Shown in pieces: positions 35,567-46,611 of a DNA stretch of 64,000 bases (position 1 is its first letter; the number at the start of each line of letters is the position of its first letter). The position numbers and the translations under genes are program-made. The DNA comes from Buddleja alternifolia. Its lineage: Eukaryota; Streptophyta; Magnoliopsida; Lamiales; Scrophulariaceae. Location of the stretch: NCBI GenBank assembly GCA_019426215.1, contig CM033391.1:12140708-12204707 (forward strand), written 5' to 3'. The notes beneath the pieces were generated by a model. The model ran no database searches. It saw only the letters and a program-made list of their open reading frames with translations, and was not told the origin of the DNA.

Positions 35567-36988
35567 TGATATATGTTATTTTTACACAAGATTTACCCCT
35601 TTTATCAATTTGATTTTGATTGTTTCTTTGATAATTTGATCACATATGATGCTTTGATCCCTATTTTCCCTGACTTTTCAAATTAGGTTAACAGTCGGGG
35701 CAAAGAGCAAGAACCGAAGGCAAAATGAAGCATTTTTTGGAGCAATTCAAGTGAACGCCGTGGCGTCGGAGGCAGAAAGGTGAACGCCGCGGCATTCGAG
35801 GCGGCGGCTTGTTCTATAAATAGACCATTTAGGTTATTTTTTAACCTAACTGACCTGAGATAGTGACTACCACACACCAAACAAGGAGAGAAAAGTCTTG
35901 CAGAGAAGATAAAAGGTCATAACATCTCTTTGAAGCCCCGGATTCAGAAGACAACGGAGAATTCAACGAGGGATTGAAATCATCACGAGTATTAGGGAGT
36001 TTTTACATCTTAAACTTATTCAAATCTCCTATGTCTGATATGATTCAGATTTGTACTTGTGACACAAATATGAGCTAAACTTATATGATTAAGGCCTTGG
36101 CTAGGCCATTTATGTTATTGTGATTGTTGTTGTTTTGGTGTTTATTGGATTAATGTTGGTTTTAGTTATGTATTCAATATTTGATGTCAATGCTTCACTT
36201 GTTTGATCACCAAGTGTTCGATAAAATGCCTAGGTTAGAGATCGAGAGATAATAACCTAGGGAAGATATAAACATTGAATACCCTATAGTTAAACCCTAT
36301 ATAAACATTTATGTTATTGTGATTGTTGTTGTTTTGGTATTTATTGGATTAATGTTGGTTTTAGTTATGTATTCAATATTTGATGTCAATGCTTCACTTG
36401 TTTGATCACCAAGTGTTCGATAAAATGCCTAGGTTAGAGATCGAGAGATAATAACCTAGGGAAGATATAAACATTGAATACCCTATAGTTAAACCGAATA
36501 GAGATAGACTCGGTTTCTTCAGGTGGCTTTCCATTTAAAGTGGGGAATTCCTAGACCGTAAATGCACTTTTTTTAAGCTAGGTTTTCATATAGAGATATA
36601 TAGGAAATCATTAACAAGGGTAGGGTTGCTATGCCAAGAGATTGAGTAGTACGTATGTTAGGGAATTTCGCCTTAGCTAAATCCATCTAATATTCCAATA
36701 GAACCATAATCATAATGAAAATGCATAATTGGTTGAATCGCGTGCCTTAATCGAATCTTTCCATTGCTTTTTGCCTTTGTTTGGTTTGAAGTTGCCTTAG
36801 TTTATTTTCTTGTTTTTGATAATTAGTTTAAATCAACCTCATATCGACCGACCTAACTTAGAATTGAGTAATACAGTAGTCTCGGTACTTAGATTATAGG
36901 TGCCCCTACGGATACAATAAATCCGAACTTAAACATCCATTTTACTACTTATGCGGCCTAGTTCTCTTACTAGGATTTTGTCGTGTCA
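35567..36988 (+). mobile_element. 3' LTR of the Athila element
   Basis: Matches the 5' LTR but is about 200 bp longer owing to a tandem duplication at 36107-36495. It carries AACGCCGTGGCGTC at 35754 and AACGCCGCGGCATT at 35783, decayed versions of the LTR palindrome. Ends TTTTGTCGTGTCA. Confidence 0.94.
36107..36495 (+). repeat. 199-bp-period tandem duplication in the Athila 3' LTR
   Basis: CATTTATGTTATTG starts at 36107 and again at 36306; CCCTATAGTTAAACC occurs at 36282 and 36481. Both copies are almost identical. The 5' LTR has this segment once, so the duplication arose after insertion. Confidence 0.9.
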
Positions 36989-36993
36989 ATGAA

Positions 36994-37769
36994 CGCAGGG
37001 GCCACGCATGTCCAAGCCAGATGCACGTGTCAGCTGCTTCGTCGCTTCCCTCCTGCGGCGCTACCGCACGTCCACTTGAATTGGTGGTTGTTTTCGTCCG
37101 TTTGTTGGGTTTCTCCTGTCATTTTCCGTTCCGCTCCTTCATCCACTGCCCCTGTATTTGTTCGTCAGATTTTTCTTGCCTCAACTAGAATTAAGCTACT
37201 GAAGGTTTTCGCAATTTACTTCTTTGTTAATTGATTTTGTGTGCTCGTTCTAACCCGCAACATGTTCGACAAAATGAAAAAGAAATCCTTTTGGATAAAA
37301 CCTTTCAAATATTGGAATTTTTTTCTCTCTCTATATTGGGATTTAATCAGTCCTCAGTATGGAGATTTTGCATATCTTGGAGGTACCTCTGGTAATTGGG
37401 ATTTTGCTCCCTGTTGTGATGCTTAAGCTATCTAATTGTCCTAGATGTGTAAAGGGTCAGATCAAGAGCATTGAGATTGGTATTGTGGTGTCTCGGGGTT
37501 GTTTGGCTGCTACATCTTTGTTATGCCATTCACATAACTTGAGGAAGTATGGTGTTAGGAAGTTTCTATCTGTTGATCGGTATAGTGGCATGTGGAGAGG
37601 TTTGGTGATCAGTATGTACAGAAGATCTCAGTGAGTAATCCTTCATTTGACTTTCTTATACCACATTGAATTACATTTTTGTGTGTGTTTGTGTGTGTGT
37701 GTGAATTCATTATTTGCTCCAATGTGAAGTCAACGCTAGCAGAAGATTGATTGAATTTTGTGATGATTT
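36994..37769 (+). other. Gene-like segment right of the Athila insertion
   Basis: Continuation of 25339 once the Athila is removed. 37000-37160 is GC-richer (CACGCATGTCCAAGCC). 37359-37634 holds a 91-codon frame (for example NCPRCVKGQIKSIEIGIV, then RGCLAATSLLCHSHNLRKYG) followed directly by a possible splice donor (CAGTGAGTAA). I do not recognise the protein. It may be exons captured by the Mutator-like element or a decayed host gene. A GT microsatellite lies at 37681-37703. Confidence 0.4.
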
Positions 37770-39383
37770 TGTTAGGAATCCTATGAACAAAAAACATAGT
37801 GGAAATAAAAAGGATTCCTAAAGTTAAATCACTTTAATGTGGGTTTGATGATTTTCAAGGTTTTACAAAATTAAACGAAATCAAATACCTTATCGATTCG
37901 TTAATATGCAATTCGCGTAACAGTAACTCTTGTCCAATTCCTATCTCCAAAGCTTCACGCGAAACAAGCCTTCAAAAGCTCCCCAAGACACTCTTTTGCA
38001 TGTGAGTGGACGGCTAGAGAGAGAGAGGGGAGAGGGTTTTTCCTTTGTTTTTGTGTATTGTATTCTTAGGGTTAGGTTTAGGTTGTCAGTTTGAGGATTA
38101 AATAATCCTCAAACCCTAAATCTGTGTGGGGCACTTCCTAGGCCCTTGGTGGACGCCTACGGTGGGCTAAGTTGGCCTAGTCAACTTAGTCCATATTTTA
38201 ATATATATATATATATATTTAATTCAAACCCAATTCAAATAAATATATGTATAATTAATTAATTCCAATTAATTAATTAAATTCAAATAATTTAATCTAA
38301 TTAAATATTTGAATTATTGATTTATCAATTAAATTAATCTGTCCAATTTAATTTGTCTTTCTAAAAGATAAAGTATTTACACAAAAAGATATCTTGCTTA
38401 TTTCTTATAATGTGACTCTTTAGGTTCGTCTCGATTGGCAATGGGAGGATACCAAAGGATGTGAGTGACCTAACCAGTCTCGTGGACTCACATCGTAACC
38501 CTAATCGAGTACGAAATGATTGTATCATTTACGAACCTCTGGATCATAAATACCATATGAGTATAAGCCCTTCACTGATGTATCCCGATCAAGTGAGAGT
38601 CATGGTTTATGTTAAACTCACAATACCTGATACTGTGCATTAGATCATAGCATAATGAAATTACCAAACTACCCTCAATTTCTTACATGAGTTAGTTTCA
38701 TTGCTTTGGCCAAAGACTTATAATTTCATTTACCTATGATCGCATAGGATACATTCTCGTTTACTATCGAGACAGTGAATCCCATTTGGGCGATCACTTC
38801 ACAAGTGCTACTTGACTCATTGAGATTGCACTTCGAGGTCGGCCCCACCAAAGGTTGATTTGGGCCTAACTACTCGAGTAAGAGATTCAACAGCACAAAT
38901 ACATTGATCATGACCCCTCAGGTCTGAGGCTCACGTAAACTATTATGATCAGTAATCCAATCATTGACAGTCACTAAGTAAATACCCATGTGATCGAATT
39001 ACTACGAGCCGTGTTCGAATATATCAATTCCATTGGTATATCTATAACATGTGCTCTCACTATCCCATAGTGTTCGACTGACACTCTTTGTCAGAGCATG
39101 TGTCAATCAAGTCAAATCTTAATGCCCAATTAAGATTCCTTGACTTGCGAACCCTTTTAAGTGATCAGGTATCAGACTCTCCTCGTGCCGCTTATTTATT
39201 CCATAAAGGGCGAAGAGTCAACCTTGATACACATGGACTACTTGTTCAATACTTATTAATGTCATGAAGTTTTATATGAACAAAGAATAAATGTCTTTTG
39301 TTAATGATAAATTCGTACAATATAATTAGATACCCTATACAATCTATTTGTCATCATTTGGCATCTAGAGCATATACCTAACA
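37770..39383 (-). mobile_element. Copia solo LTR
   Basis: 1614 bp, TGTTAGGAATCC to ATACCTAACA on the plus strand, flanked by the perfect duplication GATTT (37765-37769 and 39384-39388). The stretch 38400-39380 is related to the LTR of the Copia at 3237-5017 (shared TTTAGG-TCGT-TCG-TTGGCAATG and GGCCAAAGACTT), which gives minus orientation. No internal region. Confidence 0.92.
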
Positions 39384-40845
39384 GATTTGCTTGTCTCTTT
39401 GATTGGCTTGGTTAATTCAAAGACTAAGTGGATATTTTTTGTGTGTGTGAAGTCATTATTTGTTCCAATGTGAAGTGAACTCCAGCAGAAGATTGATTGA
39501 ATTTTGTGATAATTTGCCTGCATCTAATCAGTCGACTTTGGCTAGGAGGCTTGTGTTTGGCGTAGCGGTATTTGTTTCGTAACATGGTTCCTCATCTCAG
39601 ATTTGAGTAATTGAAAGAATTTGAATTTGAGTAATCGAGATAATGGTAGTAGAGAAAATGGTGAAGGTCAATTAAAATCTATATAATGGTGTTGTAGATA
39701 GAATACATTTGCAAAGAAGTAATTTCGGTGGCGTTACCTTATAATAAACAACATGGATCTGGATTCCCATGCACATTATAATGGAATTACCTTTCCTGGA
39801 CAGAGGATGAACATAAAGCTATGCGGACATGGAGTTTGGCTTGTTGCAAGGCGCAAAAGGTTCCTCTTTTTTTTCTTTTTTCTTTTTTGAGTTATTTAAT
39901 CAGAATTCTTTGTTTTCATGTTTTGATTCTCTAAATTTTTCTATCTGTGCAGGAATCCAGCCCTTGTGGATCTTCAACATTGAAAAAGAGAGAGAGATAG
40001 CAAGAAGAAAAAGAAAGAGAGAGAAAAGAGCTCAAAGAAAAAAAAATCAAAAATGCTTGAGTGGCTGCTAAAAATCAAATTTCACATCAAATGGTAAGAG
40101 CAGTTTCTTTTTATTCTAATGGTGATTTTTAGATTATTTTTTGTTTCATTTATTTTTGGTTTGATTTTTGTTTGAAATAGCGAAAAAGATATGAAACTGA
40201 CAAGAACGTAATTGGGATGATAAAGAGAAGAGGAAGCATCTACTATACCAGGAATATCAATGAACCCGATTATTGCAATTGCTCAGGGAAGCAATGCAGA
40301 AATTTTTGTGGAGCGATATTGTTGATCTGTTTTAAAATGGAGTAGAGATTAATGTCCACGGCATTGTACGTTTTTCTTTTTATTTGGATATTTTAATTTA
40401 CTTTTTCCGAATTTTCATTGCTTGTCTCGTGAATTCAAGAATGAGTTCTACTCTTTCAAAATCTATTTTAATTGCTCTTGTGTGCATGGCTTTGTTGGCA
40501 AATAGATGAGTCACCGATGGGAAAGTTTTTGATTGCGAAGTTGTAGATCAACTCTCTAAATAGATGGTCTTTCTCTTGCAGAATTCGTTTTCACGACATA
40601 TTTAGTTTCTGGTCTAAATCGAATTATACTTGAGCTTTTAGTCTCCATCATCGGAGAATGAAACATTGCTGCCTTCTTGCATTAGAGTATGCTTTGTGCT
40701 CGATTACTGTGATTAGTCATAGCATTTTCAGCCTGATGCAGCACAAGAAATCCATCAACTGGAAAATAGATATATGGTATTGGTGTCTAGACATGAGAGA
40801 TTTGGCTGCAGAAGAAGTATTGAACTTGCCAAAGGGGAGAGAATC

Positions 40846-40931
40846 TCCTACGGTGAGAATATAGGAAAGCAATTGCGTGGGCTCGACATCCTACGGTGAG
40901 AATATAGGAAAGCAATTGCGTGGGCTCGACA
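40846..40931 (+). repeat. 43-bp perfect tandem duplication
   Basis: TCCTACGGTGAGAATATAGG begins at 40846 and again at 40889; both copies run through GCAATTGCGTGGGCTCGACA. The identity points to a recent event. Confidence 0.93.
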
Positions 40932-41090
40932 TCGATGGCGATGATGCGAGGTTCTAATTTGTTGGTGTTGTTTATTCTCTATAAATTCTCAATAGGTCAT
41001 GTAGAAATTGTTTTTATTATAAGTCTGATTGTCTAGGTTGATAAGCTAAAGAAAAGACTCATACACGAGGAAAACTTTCATAGACTTGAG

Positions 41091-41205
41091 CAAGTTGAAG
41101 GGGTTAATCTTATTGGCCTTTTTGTTAATGAATAATAATTCACAAAGCTTTTTCAAATGAATATTAATTAACAAAAAGGCCAATAAGATTAACCCCTTCA
41201 ACTTG
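41091..41205. repeat. Perfect 39-bp inverted repeat (hairpin)
   Basis: Left arm 41091-41129 (starts CAAGTTGAAGGGGTTAATC) and right arm 41167-41205 are exact reverse complements around a 37-base loop. No target duplication or transposon end was seen. Confidence 0.93.
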
Positions 41206-41322
41206 GGATACTATGTTGATTACTTCAATCTTATTTAACCATTTGTATACATTTTCGTATCTCCCTCTCAAAAGTTAGTCTGGGCACATTCGACTGCACC
41301 TTTGCACAGTGCTGATGCTCTA

Positions 41323-41359
<37 letters not shown>
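41323..41359. repeat. TA microsatellite
   Basis: Uninterrupted (TA)n of about 18 units. Confidence 0.95.
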
Positions 41360-41362
<3 letters not shown>

Positions 41363-41574
41363 GAATTTCACTTAACTGAATGAAAAGAAAAGCCCAAATA
41401 TCACCATAAATCTTCAATTCTGAATATGAAATTGTACTAAATACAATATAAAAAAGTACTTGACATATTGATTCAATGCTATAGAAATAAAAGCGGATGT
41501 AACAAATAAAAATAGCACAACTAAAACAGAAAAGGTTTGTCCATGATAAATTATTCACGAAATTTGGAAAGAAT

Positions 41575-41847
41575 TTTTTTAAATATATAATTTAAGGTTT
41601 AGGAATTTTGGAGATATTTCAAAAAAGAAATTCATTTTAAATATTTAATTACAAATTTATTTGACAATATTTTGACAAATTTTCATTCAATCAAACCTTT
41701 TTAGCTAAAATGTGAAGGGTATAATTGTGTTTAAGTTTTAAAGTTTAGGAAAAAGTTGAATGAGAGGAGGTCCTTGCCAATATATCAAACGTGAGCGGGT
41801 ATGGATGCCAAATAGCTATAGTTCGGGGGAGATTAATGAAATTTTCC
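41575..41847 (-). repeat. Right TIR of the Mutator-like element
   Basis: Reverse complement of the left TIR at 24569-24896 with many substitutions; the clearest stretch is 41735-41847. Confidence 0.65.
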
Positions 41848-41879
<32 letters not shown>

Positions 41880-41883
<4 letters not shown>

Positions 41884-42963
41884 CAAGATCTAATACACAC
41901 CATATATTAGATAAGATATAAGACTCAATCTACACCATTGGATCCATTAAATCCAACAGTTCAAAAAGGAAGCAAAAAACAGGAGGAAAAATTGATTCCA
42001 ATTGGATCAGGGGTATAATAGTCAAATTTACGTCATTATACAGCATCTACAATCCAAAAAAAGGGCACAGAAATCTCCCTAAAATCTCTCAAATTGAAAC
42101 GCACAAAATTTCCCCTACAATCTCTCAACAAAAAATTAATTACTTGAGGTTTTGAAACTTCAATTACACAGTTTATTTGTTTCTTAATAATATTACCGTT
42201 CCATTTGGAAACTCAGCTCTATAAACAGAACCAAGGATCCCTCTCCAATAAGGTACATTCGTAATTATATTGTATTTATTGTATAATGGTTTATAAGTTA
42301 CTGTATAATGGTTTATAAGCTATTGTATGATGGTTTAAAATCACTAATTGTGATGTATGTATGTATGTATACATAAGAGAATCAACAGAGAACGATGAAC
42401 CATAAATAGATTGAGTGAATATATATACACAAAATCACGAAAAAAGTATTGTATGTACTGCCTTTTCTCCACAGAATTTGCACTATAATATCCACTTTCT
42501 GATTCTGACCCTAAGCCATTTAATAGCACAGGTTTAGGACAATGAAAGATGTAGATGCACAGGTCTAGGACAATTATGACTACTGTGTTGACGATGATGA
42601 TGAATTGACCATGATGATGAATCGAACTTGATGAATAATTGAGTTTGATGATGAATAATGTAAATATTTTACGTCCTGTGAAATATATTGATGTGTTTTG
42701 TAAACTGATCGAATTTTAATTGGAAAGAAAAAATGAATTGGAGAGAAGAATCTGTTATGGCGCAATAAGTGAGATTTGATTTTGATCCTACATGATATTT
42801 GCGTGAGTTTGTTACGTTCATTGACTAAAATGCCCCTGTCATCATTAAGAAAAATTATACAATCTGAAAAATGGAGTTAAATTCGGACCTTCGAATCAAA
42901 TGGTATCAATGGTATAGATTGAGTTTTATATCTTACAAATGTAATAGGATGTATTTGATTCAT
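41880..42963. mobile_element. Second long-TIR element (Mutator-like), no coding
   Basis: About 1.08 kb. Left end (TCAAGATCTAATACACACC, then AGATATAAGACTCAATCTAC) matches the reverse complement of the right end (TGAATCAAATACATCC, then AGATATAAAACTCAATCTAT). The TIR match reaches about 170 bp, including AGGGGTATAATAGTCAAATT against AGGGGCATTTTAGTCAAT. The flanks are TA repeats, so the target duplication is unreadable. No open frame of note. Its right end lies about 50 bp before the TATA box of the MBD7-like gene. Confidence 0.65.
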
Positions 42964-43013
42964 AATATATATATATATATATGTGTGTGTGTGTCAGTGT
43001 GTGTGTATGTATA

Positions 43014-43022
43014 TATATAAAA
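43014..43022 (+). promoter_or_regulatory. TATA box of the MBD7-like gene
   Basis: TATATAAAA about 95 bp upstream of the ATG at 43116. It arises at the end of a TA/GT microsatellite that borders the long-TIR element. Inferred from position; transcript start not known. Confidence 0.5.
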
Positions 43023-43115
43023 GCATTTTCCCAAAAAAGCACACACTGGCTCCGACAAAAGAACAACACACAGGACACACAGCTTCAAAGAGTGACACAT
43101 CATTTCACCACCAGC

Positions 43116-45866
43116 ATGGACAAACGCCACAACTCCAAACTCTCACCGTCAAACACAATGCTGGTGCCCTACCGCCACCGCCAGCGCCACCGCGACCTCG
43201 CCGTGACGCCACACTTCACTCGGTTCAGGCTCCCCCTTGGCTGGGGAGTTGAAGAGGTCCCCCGATTAGACGGCTCTCGCTCCGACACGGTCCGTCCAGT
43301 CCACCATTAATTCTTTTTCTTCAATTTCATATTTTATTAAAATTTCTTTGTTTGTGTTGCAATGCAGATTTATAATATATAATATGTATTTCAATTTCTT
43401 GATGTATATACATACATATATATGTGCAGTATTATTATGAACCAGGGAGTGGAAGAAAGTTCAGATCAAGAAAAGATGTGGAGAGATATCTGAATGGGGA
43501 TGAATATTTTGGATCCGGCAGGAGATTATCTCCTCGTAATCATGTTGAGTTGAGCTCTGTACTTCTGTCCTTTTTTTGCACTTATTTTTTCTAATAGAAT
43601 GAAATTAATGTTTTATGTATCCTCCTTTTTTGTATCTGATGTTTCTGCAGAATTCTACGCGTCAGAGGATGCTTCTTTATGATAAGCCGGTAAAAACTTC
43701 TGCTTCTATTTTTTTGTTAAGCTAATGAACAATTACAACATGGGATATGCTTAAAATATTGTGATTAGGGATTATGTCTGCTTATTTGGTTGCATTTTGT
43801 TCAATGATATTCGACTATGTTCATAAATTTCAGGAATGGATACTTTGGTCTTTTACTAGACATTTATAAAAGTAAAAAGTGACTGAAAATCAGTTTACTA
43901 AATCATTTTAATCCTCTATAAAAGAAATACTCAGTATGTTGAATTTGAGGCTCTGGCTTTTGCACATTATGTTTTCCATTTTCCTAAAAAGAATTGCTTT
44001 GGACAGAATTTGCGAGCTGTTAATATCACTTGATCGTTGAGAATTTTATTTTTAATCTATTCCTTTTTATGGTACTATTATATATCTCTGCAGAATTCTG
44101 AGAATCGGAGGATGATCGTTTCTGGTGGAAAGGTAAACAACTTACTATCTTCTATTAATCTTTGCTTAAGCTTTTGTTTCAAGAAGATAGTCGATTCTTT
44201 CATACTATGCTTGGATCAAAATTTTAGCGAGGAAAACAAATGGCAAAGGATAACGTCCAGGCACAAAGTTACATCATTTGAAGTGAGAAAAAGTTGCAAT
44301 CCCTAAATTATTTCTTGGCTCTGTTTGTGAAGAATGTGCATGGAATAGAGAACTCAAGTTTCGGGTCTAGAAACTAATGCTTCTAAGTAACAATATAAAA
44401 AATACTTACTCTCTTTCTTCATTCGTTCCTTTTCTTTTAATTTTTTGTATGCGTGTGTATATGCCCATGTATGTCTGTTGGGGATGCGGGCTTGGTTTTC
44501 GTTCCTCCATATGCTAATGTTATAGACTTCATTTTGCAAGGACAATAATTAAAAAACTTCTCTTTTATTTCGGCTAGGGAATATATGGAGCATGTTTTTA
44601 TGCTTGTAATGATTTTTAACTGGATTTTAAACTAGTTATAGAACCGGTACCTATTCCATAATGAAATGATGACAGTAATTAGTGTTTTTTTTTTAAGAGG
44701 ACACTAATTAGTTTTCACTAATTCCGCTTTTGTGTTAAACTTTCTTCGGTTGGATCTTATATCAAGAGATGGATATTTTTTTGTGCTTTGAGTTTCGACC
44801 ATACTCATAAAACCATCTTCGTGCTTATAATGAAACTTGATCGAAGGGCTATTATTCTTTTTTTTTTTTCCTGAAAAAAAAGAAGAAAATGAAAAGGACA
44901 AATGAAAAGAAAGACAATTAGTTTGCAATATTATCATGATTATTCTGTCCAATTCTTATAAGTTTCTTGGGATCTTACCATTGATGAAAATGGCACTACA
45001 GTTGTTGAGACTGCATGATGAACTAAGCAAGAGTCATTTGGCCATTGTGCCTTCTATAAAAGCAGCTCCAAGGGCACCCTTTATTCTTCCTGATGGTTGG
45101 ATCGTGGAGGAGGTACCCCGCAAAGATATTAACTTTTCTGACAAGGTAATGTCGTCTCTATAATTTTTCCATCTTATTTCTTTTTGCCTCATGATTTTAT
45201 AAAGCTTTTATCAAATAAAGCAATTATATTAATGTTAAACATATTTTTATCATCTTTTTCTATAGTCTACATACTAGAAACCATATTCGATGAAATTTAT
45301 TAGAACCATTTAGATAATAAACATTTGCTTTGTGAACTGATTTTATATACAAAAGAAAAAGATGCATGCATTATATTTTGTTGTGCAGTACTACTATGAA
45401 CCGGGAACTGGACGGAAGTTCCGATCACTGGTTTCTGTTGAGAAGTACTTGGCTGAATTGGACGAAAATGCCCCTTTATCCAAGGCTCTAGAAGAAATCA
45501 AGGAAAATAAAAAACCATTGTCCAAGAATTTTAAACTGGAAAATTATACTAAGGTGAGGCCAAAACCAAACTTAGTATTCGGATTTCTTAACTTATTATT
45601 GACCAAATCTGATTTTATCACATTTTTGTCCTCCTTAGAACTCTACTCCAAGGAAGAAAAATATCAGTGGAGAGAATAATGAAGCTTCATCTTTTAACAG
45701 CCCACCGATGAAAGTGAAATGGGTTATTGCTAGTCCACAAGGGGATGTGTTTAACCCTTTTATCGCTGAGACATTGATTCCCGACTCGGTTAAGCAGCAA
45801 TGGACCGACAGATTCATGATACTCATGAATGATGGGATCAGTAACTTTCCGAGTTCCTCTGGATAG
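43116..45866 (+). CDS. MBD7: MBD7-like methyl-CpG-binding domain protein, seven exons
   Basis: Nuclear protein predicted to bind methylated CG DNA; Arabidopsis MBD7 works with the IDM histone-acetylation/demethylation complex to limit silencing. Exons: 43116-43289, 43430-43543, 43651-43689, 44094-44132, 45002-45145, 45389-45553, 45639-45866. All introns are GT-AG and phase 0; about 300 aa. MBD-1 (about residues 37-95) has LPLGWGVEEVPR and YYYEPGSGRKFRS. MBD-2 (about 150-200) has LPDGWIVEEVPR and YYYEPGTGRKFRS. The C-terminal KVKWVIASPQGDVFNPFIAE block (about 250-292) is StkC-like. Arabidopsis MBD7 has three MBDs; only two are seen here, and none was found in the 870-bp intron 4. The start is the first ATG after the TATA box that keeps the MBD frame. 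Symbol by family resemblance. Confidence 0.88.
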
Positions 45867-46611
45867 AGGTAAAGGTAAAGGTAAAAGTGGGGAATTTCTT
45901 CTATACAGCAATTGTTGAACACCAAAAGGTGTGAATTATGTCACATTAGCACTGATACACCATATATTGATATGGCATGATCAACCCTTTGGTGTACGGA
46001 ACATCTGAGTGTTCTTAGGAATTTTATGTAAAATGGATATCTAGTGCTCGATTTTTGTTCAATATTTGAAGCATTTAAGTGAAGTTGAAGTAGTTTACTT
46101 TCATCATTGGACCTAATATAACGTATGTCTTCATTTTGCAGTTGGTGATTAGTTGAAACAATCGTTGAGGATATGTAAGGTTCAATGTTGTTGTACAGTG
46201 TAATTGGCCGCTTCCTACCTATTTGTACTGTGTGCAGTATCCTAATTACCATGTGTGTATATTTGTTGTCAGTTTGCGATCCCCACTTCTTAATTGTTGT
46301 AATGTAATGTATGTGTATTTCTAAAACTGAGGATAGTTTCAAACGGTTGAGGTTTGTAATATTTAATAGTTAGACAAAAATGTCAATTCGGTCTTGTAAC
46401 TCGTGTTTAGTCCCGTTTCTGTTCCATTCGCATTAGACTAGCCAATTCGATCTCATATCTTTTTATTTGATGCCAATTTAGTCTCATAGTCAACTTCCAA
46501 CGAAAATCTCACCGAAGGTTCTCTCCCATATTAAACCCCAATTAAATCTGAATAATATTTAGATAGAAACTGCTTTAAAAAAAATGTAAAAACACTACTC
46601 GTAGCATGGAC
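45867..46611 (+). other. 3' flank of the MBD7-like gene
   Basis: Probably 3' UTR followed by a decayed repeat: at 46380-46530 the phrases TGTCAATTCGGTCTTGTAAC and TGCCAATTTAGTCTCATAG are variants of one another, as seen in ends of old DNA transposons. No gene recognised. Confidence 0.5.

Larger units (their letters stand above)
25345..36988 (+). mobile_element. Athila-type Gypsy retrotransposon, full length
   Basis: 11,644 bp flanked by the perfect duplication ATGAA (25340-25344 and 36989-36993). LTRs at 25345-26563 (1219 bp) and 35567-36988 (1422 bp, longer through an internal duplication). Order: LTR, Asp-type PBS, gag, protease, RT, RNase H, integrase, a short third frame, PPT and LTR. 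Athila Gag and pol motifs are clear. Several in-frame stops and frameshifts make it inactive. Confidence 0.95.
39389..41322 (+). other. Interior of the Mutator-like element, no recognised gene
   Basis: Mixed composition with a pyrimidine/purine-rich stretch (39860-40060) and several short open frames (for example around 40160-40330, and 40658-40864). None could be matched to a known protein, and no convincing exon chain was found. A 43-bp tandem duplication (40846-40931) and a perfect inverted repeat (41091-41205) lie here. Confidence 0.4.
24569..41847. mobile_element. Mutator-like element with long TIRs (Pack-MULE candidate), split by two retroelements
   Basis: Sequence at 24569 onward (GGGATAATTGCATCAACC) matches the reverse complement of the sequence ending at 41847 (GGAAAATTTCATTAATC). 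The match continues through TCACGTTTG, ATATTGGCA and TTCAACTTTT and, more weakly, for about 300 bp. Removing the Athila (25345-36988), the solo LTR (37770-39383) and their duplications leaves about 4.0 kb. No transposase is visible; the interior has GC-richer gene-like stretches. Flanks are TA repeats, so a 9-bp duplication cannot be read. Class assignment rests on TIR length and style. Confidence 0.6.

Noticed and set aside
42981..43115. Upstream in-frame extension of the MBD7-like protein
   Set aside because: The extension starts in the TA/GT microsatellite and covers the TATA box; the ATG at 43116 is the sensible start.
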